DNA of 36,274 nt from Chloracidobacterium sp. UBA6041. Lineage in GTDB: Bacteria; Acidobacteriota; Blastocatellia; Pyrinomonadales; Pyrinomonadaceae. The DNA is taken from contig DIYZ01000182.1 of assembly GCA_002427845.1 (NCBI GenBank), forward strand, positions 1 to 36,274. Direction: 5' to 3'. A program made the translations under genes and the position numbers. The notes below the pieces were generated by a model, which worked only from the letters and a program-made list of their open reading frames with translations, was not told the DNA's origin and did not search any database. How positions within the stretch are numbered: position 1 is the first letter of the stretch; every line of letters begins with the position of its first letter. This document shows, in pieces, positions 8,372-16,439 of the stretch.

Positions 8372-8929
8372 CTAAGGTGTCGTGACACGACGATTGCGAG
8401 TCGTTACCCTGGGTCCTGAAGCGGCGGCACCAGCGGAATTTGAGGCATTGTCCAGGCGATGATTGATGTTCCGCATCAATTCAGACTGCTCATACGGATC
8501 GAGGCGGGCAAACACGTAAAAGGGTTCTCCGGTACGCACTAGGCCGAGATATCGAAATGTAGTCTGGACAACCTCACCGATTCTTAACGTACCGGATCGT
8601 GGCGGCCGTTCGAAGAGCAGGCCCAGCTCATCCGGGGCAACGGCTTCGAGCTCAGGCAGATAATCGTTTTGACTCTCGCGAGCAATCTGCATCGCCATCT
8701 GCCGAAGTGCGCGGATGCGATTAGAATTTCGGCGATAATAGGTGACGGTCACAGCGTGCCTGCTCACCCGATCGTCTACAACCTCCTGCTCGTTTCTCAG
8801 ATATCCCAGGTACGCGCGAACGACCGGGCCAAATTCACCCGCGGCACCCTGGGCATGAGTTGCTGGGACCACGGATAGAATCAAAAGGGTTACGATGAAA
8901 CCGTCACGCACTAATCGGGATTTGAACAT
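8372..8929 (-). CDS. Exported protein of unknown function
   Basis: 185 residues. The start chosen is the ATG at 8929 because it gives a clean Sec signal peptide (MFKSRLVRDGFIVTLLILS, cleavage probably after ATHA) and is preceded by GAGG. The frame is open further upstream but that part is not signal-like. The mature part is mixed alpha/beta with many Arg and a Tyr-rich segment (HAVTVTYYRR). It ends in a low-complexity tail rich in Ala, Ser, Arg and Thr. I do not recognise a domain. It is transcribed divergently from coaBC, 134 bases apart, so promoters for both should lie in 8930-9063. Confidence 0.6.
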   Translation of the reverse strand: MFKSRLVRDGFIVTLLILSVVPATHAQGAAGEFGPVVRAYLGYLRNEQEVVDDRVSRHAVTVTYYRRNSNRIRALRQMAMQIARESQNDYLPELEAVAPDELGLLFERPPRSGTLRIGEVVQTTFRYLGLVRTGEPFYVFARLDPYEQSELMRNINHRLDNASNSAGAAASGPRVTTRNRRVTTP

Positions 8930-9063
8930 CTCAGCCTCTATCAGGTTTTGAATGACACCGCAGTTTTCTTGGAATGGCAAGCATTGTAGCAGCCCCTTAA
9001 GAAACCTGCGTTGCACCCATGTTTCAGCAATGTTACATTGATCTTCAATTTCGAGAAGTTGCC

Positions 9064-10356
9064 ATGGCCCAGCAATCCCCGGAAAACAGTCCAAGTGGAA
9101 AGAAAGTAGCGCTCGGAATCAGCGGCGGCATTGCAGCGTTTAAGGCCGCGGAGGTGCTGCGCGGACTACAACGCGCCGGCTGCATTGTTAGAGTTGCCAT
9201 GACCAAGCGCGCCTGCGAGTTTATCCAGCCGCTCACTTTTCGGGCGCTTTCCGGCGCACACGTGATAGTCGACGATTACGCGCCAGACAATCCCGATCCT
9301 ATTGCCCATATCACCTTTTCACAGACTGTAGACCTGTTCATCATCGCGCCTGCTACCGCCAACATCATTGCAAAGTTTGCCAATGGGGTTGCTGACGATT
9401 TCCTGACGTCCACATATCTCGCGTCGACTTCCCCGGTCTTAATTGCCCCGGCGATGAATACTCTGATGTGGCACCATCCGGCAACCCAGCGAAACTTGCG
9501 GCAGCTTCAGTCTGACGGTGTGCATGTGATTGAGCCCGATGAAGGCGAGATGGCGTGTGGCACGATTGGCCCGGGAAGGCTCAGTGAGCCGAAAAACATT
9601 GTAGCTGCGGCTTTGGATATCCTGGCCCACGCGGAAGAGAATACGTCGCGGGATCTGGCAGGCGAACATGTGCTGATGACAGTTGGAGCAACTCGAGAGG
9701 CAATCGACCCGGTACGTTTTCTTTCAAACAATTCCTCCGGCCGAATGGGATTTGCAATCGCTGAAGCCGCCCAAAAGCGCGGGGCTCGAGTTACTGTCAT
9801 AGCCGGCGCTACCACCGTCACTGCTCCCGATAGCATCTCCGTGATTCGAGCTTACTCGGCAGAAGAGATGCATGCGGCGGTAATGAAAGAACTTTCCGCA
9901 TCTTCAGTGTTTATCGGAGCGGCGGCGGTAACTGACTACCGTCCAATTGCGCCCTCCTTACGAAAAATCAAGAAGACCCAATCTTTATTGGCAATCCAGC
10001 TTGAAAAAACGCCCGACATATTACAAGACGTGGCGCACGCCAAACAGAACCAGCTCCTGATAATTGGTTTTGCGGCGGAGACTGAAAACATTTTGGCGAA
10101 TGCACGCGAAAAACTGCGCGACAAAGAACTGGACGCAATAGTCGCAAACGATGTGACGCGCGCCGGCGTCGGTTTTGACACCGTGACCAACGAAGTAACC
10201 ATCATCAGCCGCGACAGAAAAGCCCCCATTCACGTGCCCCTGATGCGGAAAACAAACGTCGCGAATATTATTCTGGATGAAGTGGTTCGTCTTCGCGCGC
10301 GGGTAAAGCCTGCCGCGGTTATTCAGCCCCCTATTCGCCGGCCGCGAAAAGCGTAG
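9064..10356 (+). CDS. coaBC: Bifunctional phosphopantothenoylcysteine decarboxylase / phosphopantothenate-cysteine ligase
   Basis: Two consecutive coenzyme A synthesis steps in one 430-residue protein. The N-terminal flavoprotein half (CoaC) has GISGGIAAFKAAEVLR, the catalytic His in PIAHITF, the substrate loop PAMNTLMW and the catalytic Cys165 in MACGTIGPGRLSEP. The C-terminal half (CoaB) begins near residue 195 with GEHVLMTVGATREAIDPVRF and includes the SSGRMG and AAVTDYRP motifs, then a KTPDILQ lysine and the NDV motif. The ATG at 9064 matches the normal N-terminus; a frame extension to 9019 is unlikely to be translated. It heads a four-gene plus-strand run (coaBC, udg, priA, lpxD), an arrangement of priA near coaBC that is common in bacteria. 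Confidence 0.96.
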   Translation: MAQQSPENSPSGKKVALGISGGIAAFKAAEVLRGLQRAGCIVRVAMTKRACEFIQPLTFRALSGAHVIVDDYAPDNPDPIAHITFSQTVDLFIIAPATANIIAKFANGVADDFLTSTYLASTSPVLIAPAMNTLMWHHPATQRNLRQLQSDGVHVIEPDEGEMACGTIGPGRLSEPKNIVAAALDILAHAEENTSRDLAGEHVLMTVGATREAIDPVRFLSNNSSGRMGFAIAEAAQKRGARVTVIAGATTVTAPDSISVIRAYSAEEMHAAVMKELSASSVFIGAAAVTDYRPIAPSLRKIKKTQSLLAIQLEKTPDILQDVAHAKQNQLLIIGFAAETENILANAREKLRDKELDAIVANDVTRAGVGFDTVTNEVTIISRDRKAPIHVPLMRKTNVANIILDEVVRLRARVKPAAVIQPPIRRPRKA

Positions 10357-10388
10357 CAATTCGACGGAACGTGTTCTCGGCAATACTT

Positions 10389-11279
10389 ATGGATTCAGCA
10401 GCCATAATCAGTGAGCTTCTCTCACTTACTAAACAGACGCGAGAGCATGTCGTCTACTTCCGGGAATTGGGAGTGGAGAACATCGAAGTGGAGCACCAAC
10501 CTGGCTTTCACTTGAAAACTGTTTCCGCAACAGCAACAGGGCAGCACGAGCCTGCGAATGCATCCAATCGCGCTGCAGCTAGTGGCTCACCGAAGGGCGC
10601 ATCCGCAGCACCGCAAATAATCCCGATTGACAAGCAACCCACAAGCATGGCGTCTCCCGTCACGGATTCGCTATTTGGCGACTTAGGCCCGCCGACAGCC
10701 ATCGAAAAGTCTTCCGAAACTTTTGAGGAGATATGGGCCGACGTCGGAGACTGCACACGCTGCCCGCTTTATCAGGGTCGGACCAACATCGTGCATACCG
10801 AAGGTAATCGACGTGCGCGATTGATGTTTGTTGGCGAGGCGCCTGGCGCCGAAGAAGATGCGCAGGCGCGTCCTTTCGTCGGTCGCGCGGGCCAACTACT
10901 AACCAAGATTATTCAAGCGATCGGCTTCAAGCGCGAAGAAGTCCTGATAGGTAACGTTAACCGTTGCCGCCCGCCCGGCAATCGGCCTCCGACACAGGAA
11001 GAGGCTTCGATGTGCAAGCCATTTCTGCTTCGTGAAATCGCAGCAGTTCAACCCGAGGTTATCGTCGTACTAGGGAACACTGCCATGAAAAATCTCCTGG
11101 ACATTAAGCAGGGGATAACAAGAGTACGGGGACAGTTTCAGGACTTTCACGGCGTAAAGGTGATGCCGACTTTTCACCCGGCCTATTTGCTTCGAGACCC
11201 GTCAAAGAAACAGGAAACATGGCAAGATCTTAAGAAGGTCCGTGATTATCTCGACTCCACGTCGAAACGGCCCGCCTAA
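10389..11279 (+). CDS. Uracil-DNA glycosylase, family 4 (iron-sulfur)
   Basis: Removes uracil from DNA. The catalytic domain (from about residue 110) has the Fe-S Cys pair CTRCPLY and a second pair (Cys in NRCRPPGNR and in SMCKPF). It also has the glycosylase motif GEAPGAEEDAQARPFVGRAG, and the HPAYLLR motif near the C-terminus. The first 105 residues are extra relative to compact family 4 enzymes and look like a helical piece plus a flexible Ala/Ser/Pro-rich linker; some bacterial and phage homologues carry similar extensions. A GTG at 10371 is an alternative start; neither has a strong Shine-Dalgarno. It lies 32 bases after coaBC and is followed closely by priA. Confidence 0.93.
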   Translation: MDSAAIISELLSLTKQTREHVVYFRELGVENIEVEHQPGFHLKTVSATATGQHEPANASNRAAASGSPKGASAAPQIIPIDKQPTSMASPVTDSLFGDLGPPTAIEKSSETFEEIWADVGDCTRCPLYQGRTNIVHTEGNRRARLMFVGEAPGAEEDAQARPFVGRAGQLLTKIIQAIGFKREEVLIGNVNRCRPPGNRPPTQEEASMCKPFLLREIAAVQPEVIVVLGNTAMKNLLDIKQGITRVRGQFQDFHGVKVMPTFHPAYLLRDPSKKQETWQDLKKVRDYLDSTSKRPA

Positions 11280-11340
11280 GAACGCCCCGTCGCACATTTC
11301 CCGCTTTTGCATTTTTCCATTTCGCGCTACCTTCTCACGC

Positions 11341-13893
11341 GTGCAACAACGCTTGGAATCTTCGCGCAAAGATTCACCGGACACTACGCTGATCGGCCCC
11401 TCTGCTCCCGCTGCCCCGCCTGCTCAGGCAGAACCGCGTTACGTCGAAGTGGCTGTTCCGGTCCACGTTTCGTCTACCTTCATTTATCGCCTCCCCGCTT
11501 CGCTGCGCGTTCTCGCACAACCAGGCTCCAGAATCGTTGTTCCGCTCGGCAGAAAGTTCGTTACTGGCTACATAGTGAATGTTCTCGAGAATCTCCGCTC
11601 GGGAACGAGCCTTCAGGAATCAGACATCAAGGATGCGAAAGAAATTCTCGACGTCATTCCACTCGTCACAACGGAGCTTTTACAACTTACGCGCTGGGTC
11701 GCCGAATATTACCTGGCGCCGTGGGGCGAAGTGATCAAGGCAGCGCTGCCGCCCGGGATCAGCCCGACTATGGAACAATTTCTTTCCTTAACTCCAAAGG
11801 GAAAAACGCGACTTGCGGAGCAGTCGTCTGCCAGGACCACAATAAAACAGCGATTGCTTCATTTGGTTCGTGAATCAGAAGAAGTCAGCCTCGCTGCTGT
11901 TTCAGAGCAGCTTGGTAGTGCGCAGGCGACGAATGCTGCGCGTGAACTCGAACAAGACGGCCTCCTGGAAATTGTGCAGCGTTCGAAAAGCGAATCAGTC
12001 AAAGCAAAATATCAGCGCCGCGTGCGACTGTGGGGGGCCCGAGATGCACCAATGGAGAGTGACGGACGTAAGTTCACCGACGCGCAGTTGCGAGTCATCG
12101 AGGCTCTCAAGAAAAACGAGTCCCTCGCCCTTTCCGAGTTACTCACCGGCGCCAACGTTGGCCCTTCGTCGGTCAGTACTCTGCAAAAACGAAATATAGT
12201 TGAAGTCTTCGAGGAGCGAATGCGCCGTGACCCGCTCGGCGAAGCGACATTCGAGCAGGTTGACGACTATAAGTTGACTGCGGAGCAGGAAAAAGTTTTG
12301 GCCGAACTCGATCAGCCGTTGCGCGCTCGCGCCTATGCGCCATTTCTACTTCATGGCGTTACGGGAAGCGGTAAGACGGAAGTCTACATTCGCGCCATGC
12401 GCGTCGTGCTGGGACTCGGCCGCTCAGCGTTGATGCTTGTTCCGGAAATTGCCTTAACGCCGGTCTTCTCGCGACGCTTACGGATGCACTTCGGCGATCG
12501 CGTGGCGATTTTCCACTCCTCCTTATCGCGGGGTGAACGCTTCGACGAATGGACGCGAGTCAGAAACGGTGAGGCGCGAATCGTTATCGGCACTCGCTCA
12601 GCAGTCTTCGCGCCAATAAAGGACCTCGGACTGGTTATCGTTGACGAAGAGCATGAATCCACCTACCGCCAGCAGGACTCACCGCATTACAACGGACGCG
12701 ACACGGCAATTGTCCGCACCCAAAAAGAATCTGCCGTGGTGATACTGGGCTCGGCCACACCGTCGCTGGAGTCGTTTCACAATGCGAGCACCGGCAGATA
12801 CCGCTATCTCCAGCTACCAAATCGTCTGGGTAACCGGCCGATGGCCGCCGCGGAAATCATCGACATGCGCGAAGCGTTTGCTCGTTATCAGAAGCCGAGA
12901 ATTTTTTCCGACGAATTGCTTCAAGCCGTCGAAGAAACCCACCAGAAAAACGAGCAGTCGATCATTCTATTGAACCGCCGCGGCTACTCGAGCTTTGTCC
13001 TCTGCCGCTCATGCGGGGAAAGCATCCAGTGCCCTAATTGCGACGTGACGTTGACCTATCACCGCGGTGAACGCGTAATCGTTTGTCATTACTGCAACCA
13101 TCGCGAAGCTGCTCCGACGAAGTGTCCCAGCTGCGCGGGAAAATATATTTACTACGTGGGCGAAGGCACGGAACAGATCGAAGAGAAACTCAGAAAGCTT
13201 TTTCCCACCCTGCGCATGGCCCGAATAGATCGGGATACCGCTTCGCGGCGGGGCGCCTTTGAAAGATCGCTCATCGAATTTGGCGAAGGCAAGATAGACA
13301 TGTTGGTCGGCACGCAAATACTGGCCAAGGGCCACGATTTTCCGAATGTTACGCTCGTTGGAGTAGTGTCCGTTGACGCCGGCCTGGCGTTGCCGGATTT
13401 CCGTGCAGCCGAAAGAACGTTTCAACTACTGACGCAGGTTGCCGGTCGCGCAGGCCGTGGCGATCGCCCCGGTAAGGTTTTGATCCAGACGTACCACCCG
13501 TATCATTACGCCCTTAAACACGCCAGCGCTCAGGACTATGCGGGCTTTTATCAAGAGGAAATCCGTCACCGGCTGAATCACACGTATCCGCCGTTTGTCG
13601 CGCTTGCGTCGCTACTTGTTCGAGGCGCTGATATAGTCCGAGTAAGGGCGGACGCGGTGGAGCTAAGAAAAGAATTGGATCGCGCTAACGCCGATCGCGC
13701 AGCGCGCATCCTGGGTCCGGCGCCGGCGCCGCTTGCAAGGTTGAAGGGCGAGTATCGCGTGCAGTTATTAATCAAGTGCCGCAACCGACGCCGGTTGCGC
13801 AAGATAATCGATGATGCACTCAAAGCGCTCGCTGAACGTAACGTTAGTCTGCGTTCCATAAACGTTGAGATCGATCCGGTATCGATAATGTAA
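11341..13893 (+). CDS. priA: Primosomal replication restart helicase PriA
   Basis: 3'-to-5' DNA helicase that reloads the replisome at stalled forks. The 850 residues show the N-terminal 3'-end-binding domain (YVEVAVPVHVSSTFIYRLP), Walker A GVTGSGKTE (Lys345) and the DEEH box (435-438). These are followed by the zinc-binding insert with paired Cys starting at Cys555 (CRSC, CPNCD, CHYC, CPSC), then GTQILAKGHDFPNVTLV and the VAGRAGRGDRPG helicase motif. There is no ATG near the N-terminus: a GTG at 11341 is the best start, and an earlier GTG at 11242 would overlap the glycosylase gene by 38 bases and add non-homologous residues. All helicase and zinc motifs look intact. Confidence 0.95.
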   Translation: MQQRLESSRKDSPDTTLIGPSAPAAPPAQAEPRYVEVAVPVHVSSTFIYRLPASLRVLAQPGSRIVVPLGRKFVTGYIVNVLENLRSGTSLQESDIKDAKEILDVIPLVTTELLQLTRWVAEYYLAPWGEVIKAALPPGISPTMEQFLSLTPKGKTRLAEQSSARTTIKQRLLHLVRESEEVSLAAVSEQLGSAQATNAARELEQDGLLEIVQRSKSESVKAKYQRRVRLWGARDAPMESDGRKFTDAQLRVIEALKKNESLALSELLTGANVGPSSVSTLQKRNIVEVFEERMRRDPLGEATFEQVDDYKLTAEQEKVLAELDQPLRARAYAPFLLHGVTGSGKTEVYIRAMRVVLGLGRSALMLVPEIALTPVFSRRLRMHFGDRVAIFHSSLSRGERFDEWTRVRNGEARIVIGTRSAVFAPIKDLGLVIVDEEHESTYRQQDSPHYNGRDTAIVRTQKESAVVILGSATPSLESFHNASTGRYRYLQLPNRLGNRPMAAAEIIDMREAFARYQKPRIFSDELLQAVEETHQKNEQSIILLNRRGYSSFVLCRSCGESIQCPNCDVTLTYHRGERVIVCHYCNHREAAPTKCPSCAGKYIYYVGEGTEQIEEKLRKLFPTLRMARIDRDTASRRGAFERSLIEFGEGKIDMLVGTQILAKGHDFPNVTLVGVVSVDAGLALPDFRAAERTFQLLTQVAGRAGRGDRPGKVLIQTYHPYHYALKHASAQDYAGFYQEEIRHRLNHTYPPFVALASLLVRGADIVRVRADAVELRKELDRANADRAARILGPAPAPLARLKGEYRVQLLIKCRNRRRLRKIIDDALKALAERNVSLRSINVEIDPVSIM

Positions 13894-13979
13894 ACTTGCG
13901 CGTACCTTGTAACCGTTTCGCGGCGACCCCCCTGGGGTTGCCTGACAGCTTGCGTTACATTTGCGCTAGACTTTCGGCC

Positions 13980-15032
13980 ATGAAACTCTCCGAACTCGCT
14001 TCCTTAACCGGCGCTCACGTTGACGGAAATTCGGCCCAACTCGCTGAAGCCGTCGAGATAACCGGGGCCGCCGGTCTTGATGACGCTGGCCCGGGTAACA
14101 TTACTTTTTTAGCCAATCCACGTTACACGCCAAAAGTAAACACAACGCAGGCTTCAGCAATTTATCTTTCGGAAGACGCGCCAATCGATAGAGAGATTCC
14201 TATCCTGCGCGCCCGGGAGCCTTACCTCGCCTACACGCGGGCGCTTCGGTTGTTTCATCCCGAACCGGAGTTTGTTCCTTTCATTCATGAGTCTGCCGTT
14301 ATCGATTCCTCAGCAGACGTGGCTGAGAATGTCTGGATTGGAGCGAACTCGGTGATTGGCCCAGCAACCAAAATCAATGAGGGCGTCAAGATTCATCCGA
14401 ACGTCACGATTTATGAGGACGTAGTTATCGGAAAGAATTCGACGATCCATGCGGGTGCGGTTATTCGCGAGCGTTCGCAGATTGGCGAACGAGTGGTCAT
14501 TCACAACAACGTGGTCGTTGGTTGTGATGGCTTCGGATATGCAAAAGATGAACAGCGTAGTTGGTTGAAGATCCCACAAACTGGGCGCGTGGTTGTCGAG
14601 GATGACGTCGAGATTGGCGCCGGCACGACAATCGATCGGGCTTCGGTAGGAGAATCGCGGATTGGCCGGGGCACGAAAATAGACAACCTCGTGCAAATCG
14701 GGCATTCATGCACCGTTGGCGAAGACACGCTGTTGTGTGCTCAGGTTGGCCTCGCGGGAAGTTCGCACATTGGTGATCGGGTGATACTCGCCGGGCAAGC
14801 TGGTGTTGCGGGTCACAATACAATCGGCGACGACGTCGTGCTGACTGCGAAGAGTGCGACGAGCCACGATGTGCCCGCGGGGAAAGTTATTTCAGGCATC
14901 CCTGCTTTTGATAATCGCGATTGGTTGCGATCGACGGCCGCGTTCCGGCGATTAGGCGAGATGCAACGGAAAATTAGAGAGCTTGAAAAGAAACTTGAAG
15001 GACTGATGGGTGAAGGCGATCGCAGTTCATGA
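13980..15032 (+). CDS. lpxD: UDP-3-O-acylglucosamine N-acyltransferase
   Basis: Third step of lipid A synthesis, adding an acyl chain from acyl-ACP. The 350 residues comprise an N-terminal uridine-binding domain (GPGNITFLANPRYTP) and a long left-handed beta-helix of hexapeptide repeats (about residues 105-310). The catalytic His lies in GQAGVAGHNTIGD, and NNVVVGCDGFGYA and QIGHSC are also family hallmarks. A C-terminal helix (MQRKIRELEKKLEGL) completes it. Start is the ATG at 13980; the frame is open further upstream but has no family counterpart there. It is 86 bases downstream of priA. Presence of LpxD indicates a lipid A-containing outer membrane, although the other lpx genes are not in view. 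Confidence 0.96.
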   Translation: MKLSELASLTGAHVDGNSAQLAEAVEITGAAGLDDAGPGNITFLANPRYTPKVNTTQASAIYLSEDAPIDREIPILRAREPYLAYTRALRLFHPEPEFVPFIHESAVIDSSADVAENVWIGANSVIGPATKINEGVKIHPNVTIYEDVVIGKNSTIHAGAVIRERSQIGERVVIHNNVVVGCDGFGYAKDEQRSWLKIPQTGRVVVEDDVEIGAGTTIDRASVGESRIGRGTKIDNLVQIGHSCTVGEDTLLCAQVGLAGSSHIGDRVILAGQAGVAGHNTIGDDVVLTAKSATSHDVPAGKVISGIPAFDNRDWLRSTAAFRRLGEMQRKIRELEKKLEGLMGEGDRSS

Positions 15033-15116
15033 GCCAATCGGATCGTTACAAAAATCGATTTGCAGTGGCTCCGCTAGGAGCGAAATGTTTATAGAAGAAG
15101 CGTCGAAAAAAGAGAT

Positions 15117-15157
15117 TAGCTGGGGCAGTTGCCGCTCGGCGGCAACTGCCCCAGCTA
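15117..15157 (-). terminator. Perfect 19-bp hairpin, likely terminator of the SDR gene
   Basis: Arms 15117-15135 (TAGCTGGGGCAGTTGCCGC) and 15139-15157 are exact reverse complements around a TCG loop. Read on the minus strand the hairpin is followed within five bases by TTTTTT (15109-15104), so it fits an intrinsic terminator for the SDR gene that ends 79 bases before it. On the plus strand no T-run follows. Confidence 0.6.
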
Positions 15158-15235
15158 AAGTACCAATAGCCTACGAAGCTATATACATTGCGTTCCTAAC
15201 GGAACTCAATTCAGACGATCCGTCAATCATGTGCC

Positions 15236-15985
15236 TCAGGTAATCGCACCCCCGTCAACAATCACAACTTCCCCGTTCATGAAACTGTTGCGATCGCTCA
15301 CCATGAATGCGGCATACTCCGCGAGCTCTTCCGGGCGACCCAGGCGGCCCGCTGAAGCCCAAAAGTGATGCATTTGCAGCAGACGTTCGGGAAGTGCCTG
15401 CGCTAGGTCTGTGTCAAAAATTCCGGCGGCGATGGCGTTGACCTTAATGCCAAAAGTCCCTGCTTCGCGCGACAGGCATTTTGTAAATCCAACCATCGCG
15501 GCTTTTGAAGTTGCATAGTGAACAGCCGTCGGCAACGCCCTCAAGGCGCCGATGGAAGTGATGTTGAGGATGCTTCCCTTCCGCTGGCGGATCATCTGTT
15601 TGTAGATGGGTTTGGTGACCGCGAACAAACTGCCGACGTTGGTATTAATTACTTCGTCCCAGGCGCGATCGGTCGTAGTGGCAAAATTATCGCCGCGGTT
15701 GATGGCGGCATTATTAACCAGAATATCGATGCCCCCCCACTTCTCAACAATCTCGCGGGTTATTTTTTTTAGCCCCAGACGATCGGTAACTGAAACCTTA
15801 AAGCCCAGGGATTTTCTCTGCTGGCCCTCAACCTTCGAGATCGTTTCGGCGGCGAGATCGTCTCGCGAGTTGTAGTTGAAAGCTACGTCCGCGCCTTCGC
15901 GCGCAAAGACCTCACAGATAGCCGCACCAATGCCGCGAGTTCCTCCCGTTACAAACGCGCGCTTACCTTCGAGCAATAGACTCAC
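15236..15985 (-). CDS. SDR-family oxidoreductase (FabG-like), GTG start
   Basis: Classical short-chain dehydrogenase of 249 residues with every hallmark: TGGTRGIG (13-20), VNNAA (90-94), catalytic Ser144, Tyr157 and Lys161 (YATSK), and VDGGAIT at the end. It is NAD(P)-dependent, but the substrate is unknown; 3-oxoacyl-ACP reductase and sugar or sterol-type dehydrogenases all share this outline. Because only one gene is present, outside a fatty-acid cluster, I do not call it fabG. The start is a GTG at 15985 with AGGAG 12 bases upstream. An unusual terminator-like hairpin lies immediately before the ribosome binding site, suggesting an attenuated leader or read-through from the glycosyltransferase gene upstream. 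Confidence 0.88.
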   Translation of the reverse strand: MSLLLEGKRAFVTGGTRGIGAAICEVFAREGADVAFNYNSRDDLAAETISKVEGQQRKSLGFKVSVTDRLGLKKITREIVEKWGGIDILVNNAAINRGDNFATTTDRAWDEVINTNVGSLFAVTKPIYKQMIRQRKGSILNITSIGALRALPTAVHYATSKAAMVGFTKCLSREAGTFGIKVNAIAAGIFDTDLAQALPERLLQMHHFWASAGRLGRPEELAEYAAFMVSDRNSFMNGEVVIVDGGAIT

Positions 15986-16002
15986 TATCTAATTTGTCTC
16001 CT

Positions 16003-16033
16003 AAAAAGCCCGCTTCGAAGAACGCAAGCGGGC
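16003..16033 (-). terminator. Terminator-like hairpin directly in front of the SDR ribosome binding site
   Basis: On the minus strand GCCCGCTT (16033-16026), a 10-base loop and AAGCGGGC (16015-16008) form an 8-bp stem followed directly by TTTTT (16007-16003), then AGGAGAC and the GTG of the SDR gene. Only 17 bases separate the T-run from the start codon, too few for a promoter. The hairpin must therefore act inside the SDR transcript as an attenuator, or as a leaky end of the upstream transcript. Confidence 0.6.
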
Positions 16034-16211
16034 AGACTGGTTCTTTTCTGATCGCTGGTCGCTGACCCCTGATCTCGATCTCTATCTCGTTTGCCGTGAA
16101 ATTAAACTCTGAAAACTGCTAACAGTCAAAGAGTGGTTAGACGGAGTACTGATGCATTTAGGCACATCCCAATACGGGACAGTGACCAAACAACCGGGAG
16201 CGGACCGGGGT

Positions 16212-16397
16212 CCCCAGCCTGGCAGCCCGGCTGGGGTGGTGGTAGCGACCGGATTCCACCGGATTGGCCAAGCTCGACCCGGCGCGTCTTACAGAACCGC
16301 TCGCGGGTAGCGAGCGGATGTTGAAAGTCAACTTTATGACAGCGAAGATTATTCAATTTTGAATCTTGCATCCGCTCGCTACCGCGAGCGGTTCTGT
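16212..16397. repeat. Cluster of palindromes in the 454-base gap upstream of the SDR gene (REP doublet)
   Basis: Arm 16291-16320 and arm 16369-16397 are inverted copies of one unit (differing by one G) separated by 48 bases. Each arm is itself a hairpin (CCGCTCGC with GCGAGCGG, 8 bp), so together they form a BIME-like doublet of REP hairpins. A further GC-rich hairpin, CCCCAGCC/GGCTGGGG, lies at 16212-16236. The rest of 15986-16439 shows no convincing gene. Confidence 0.7.
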
Positions 16398-16439
16398 TGT
16401 CGCGATGTATCGCTACGTCCTGATCAAGTGGTTCGTACC

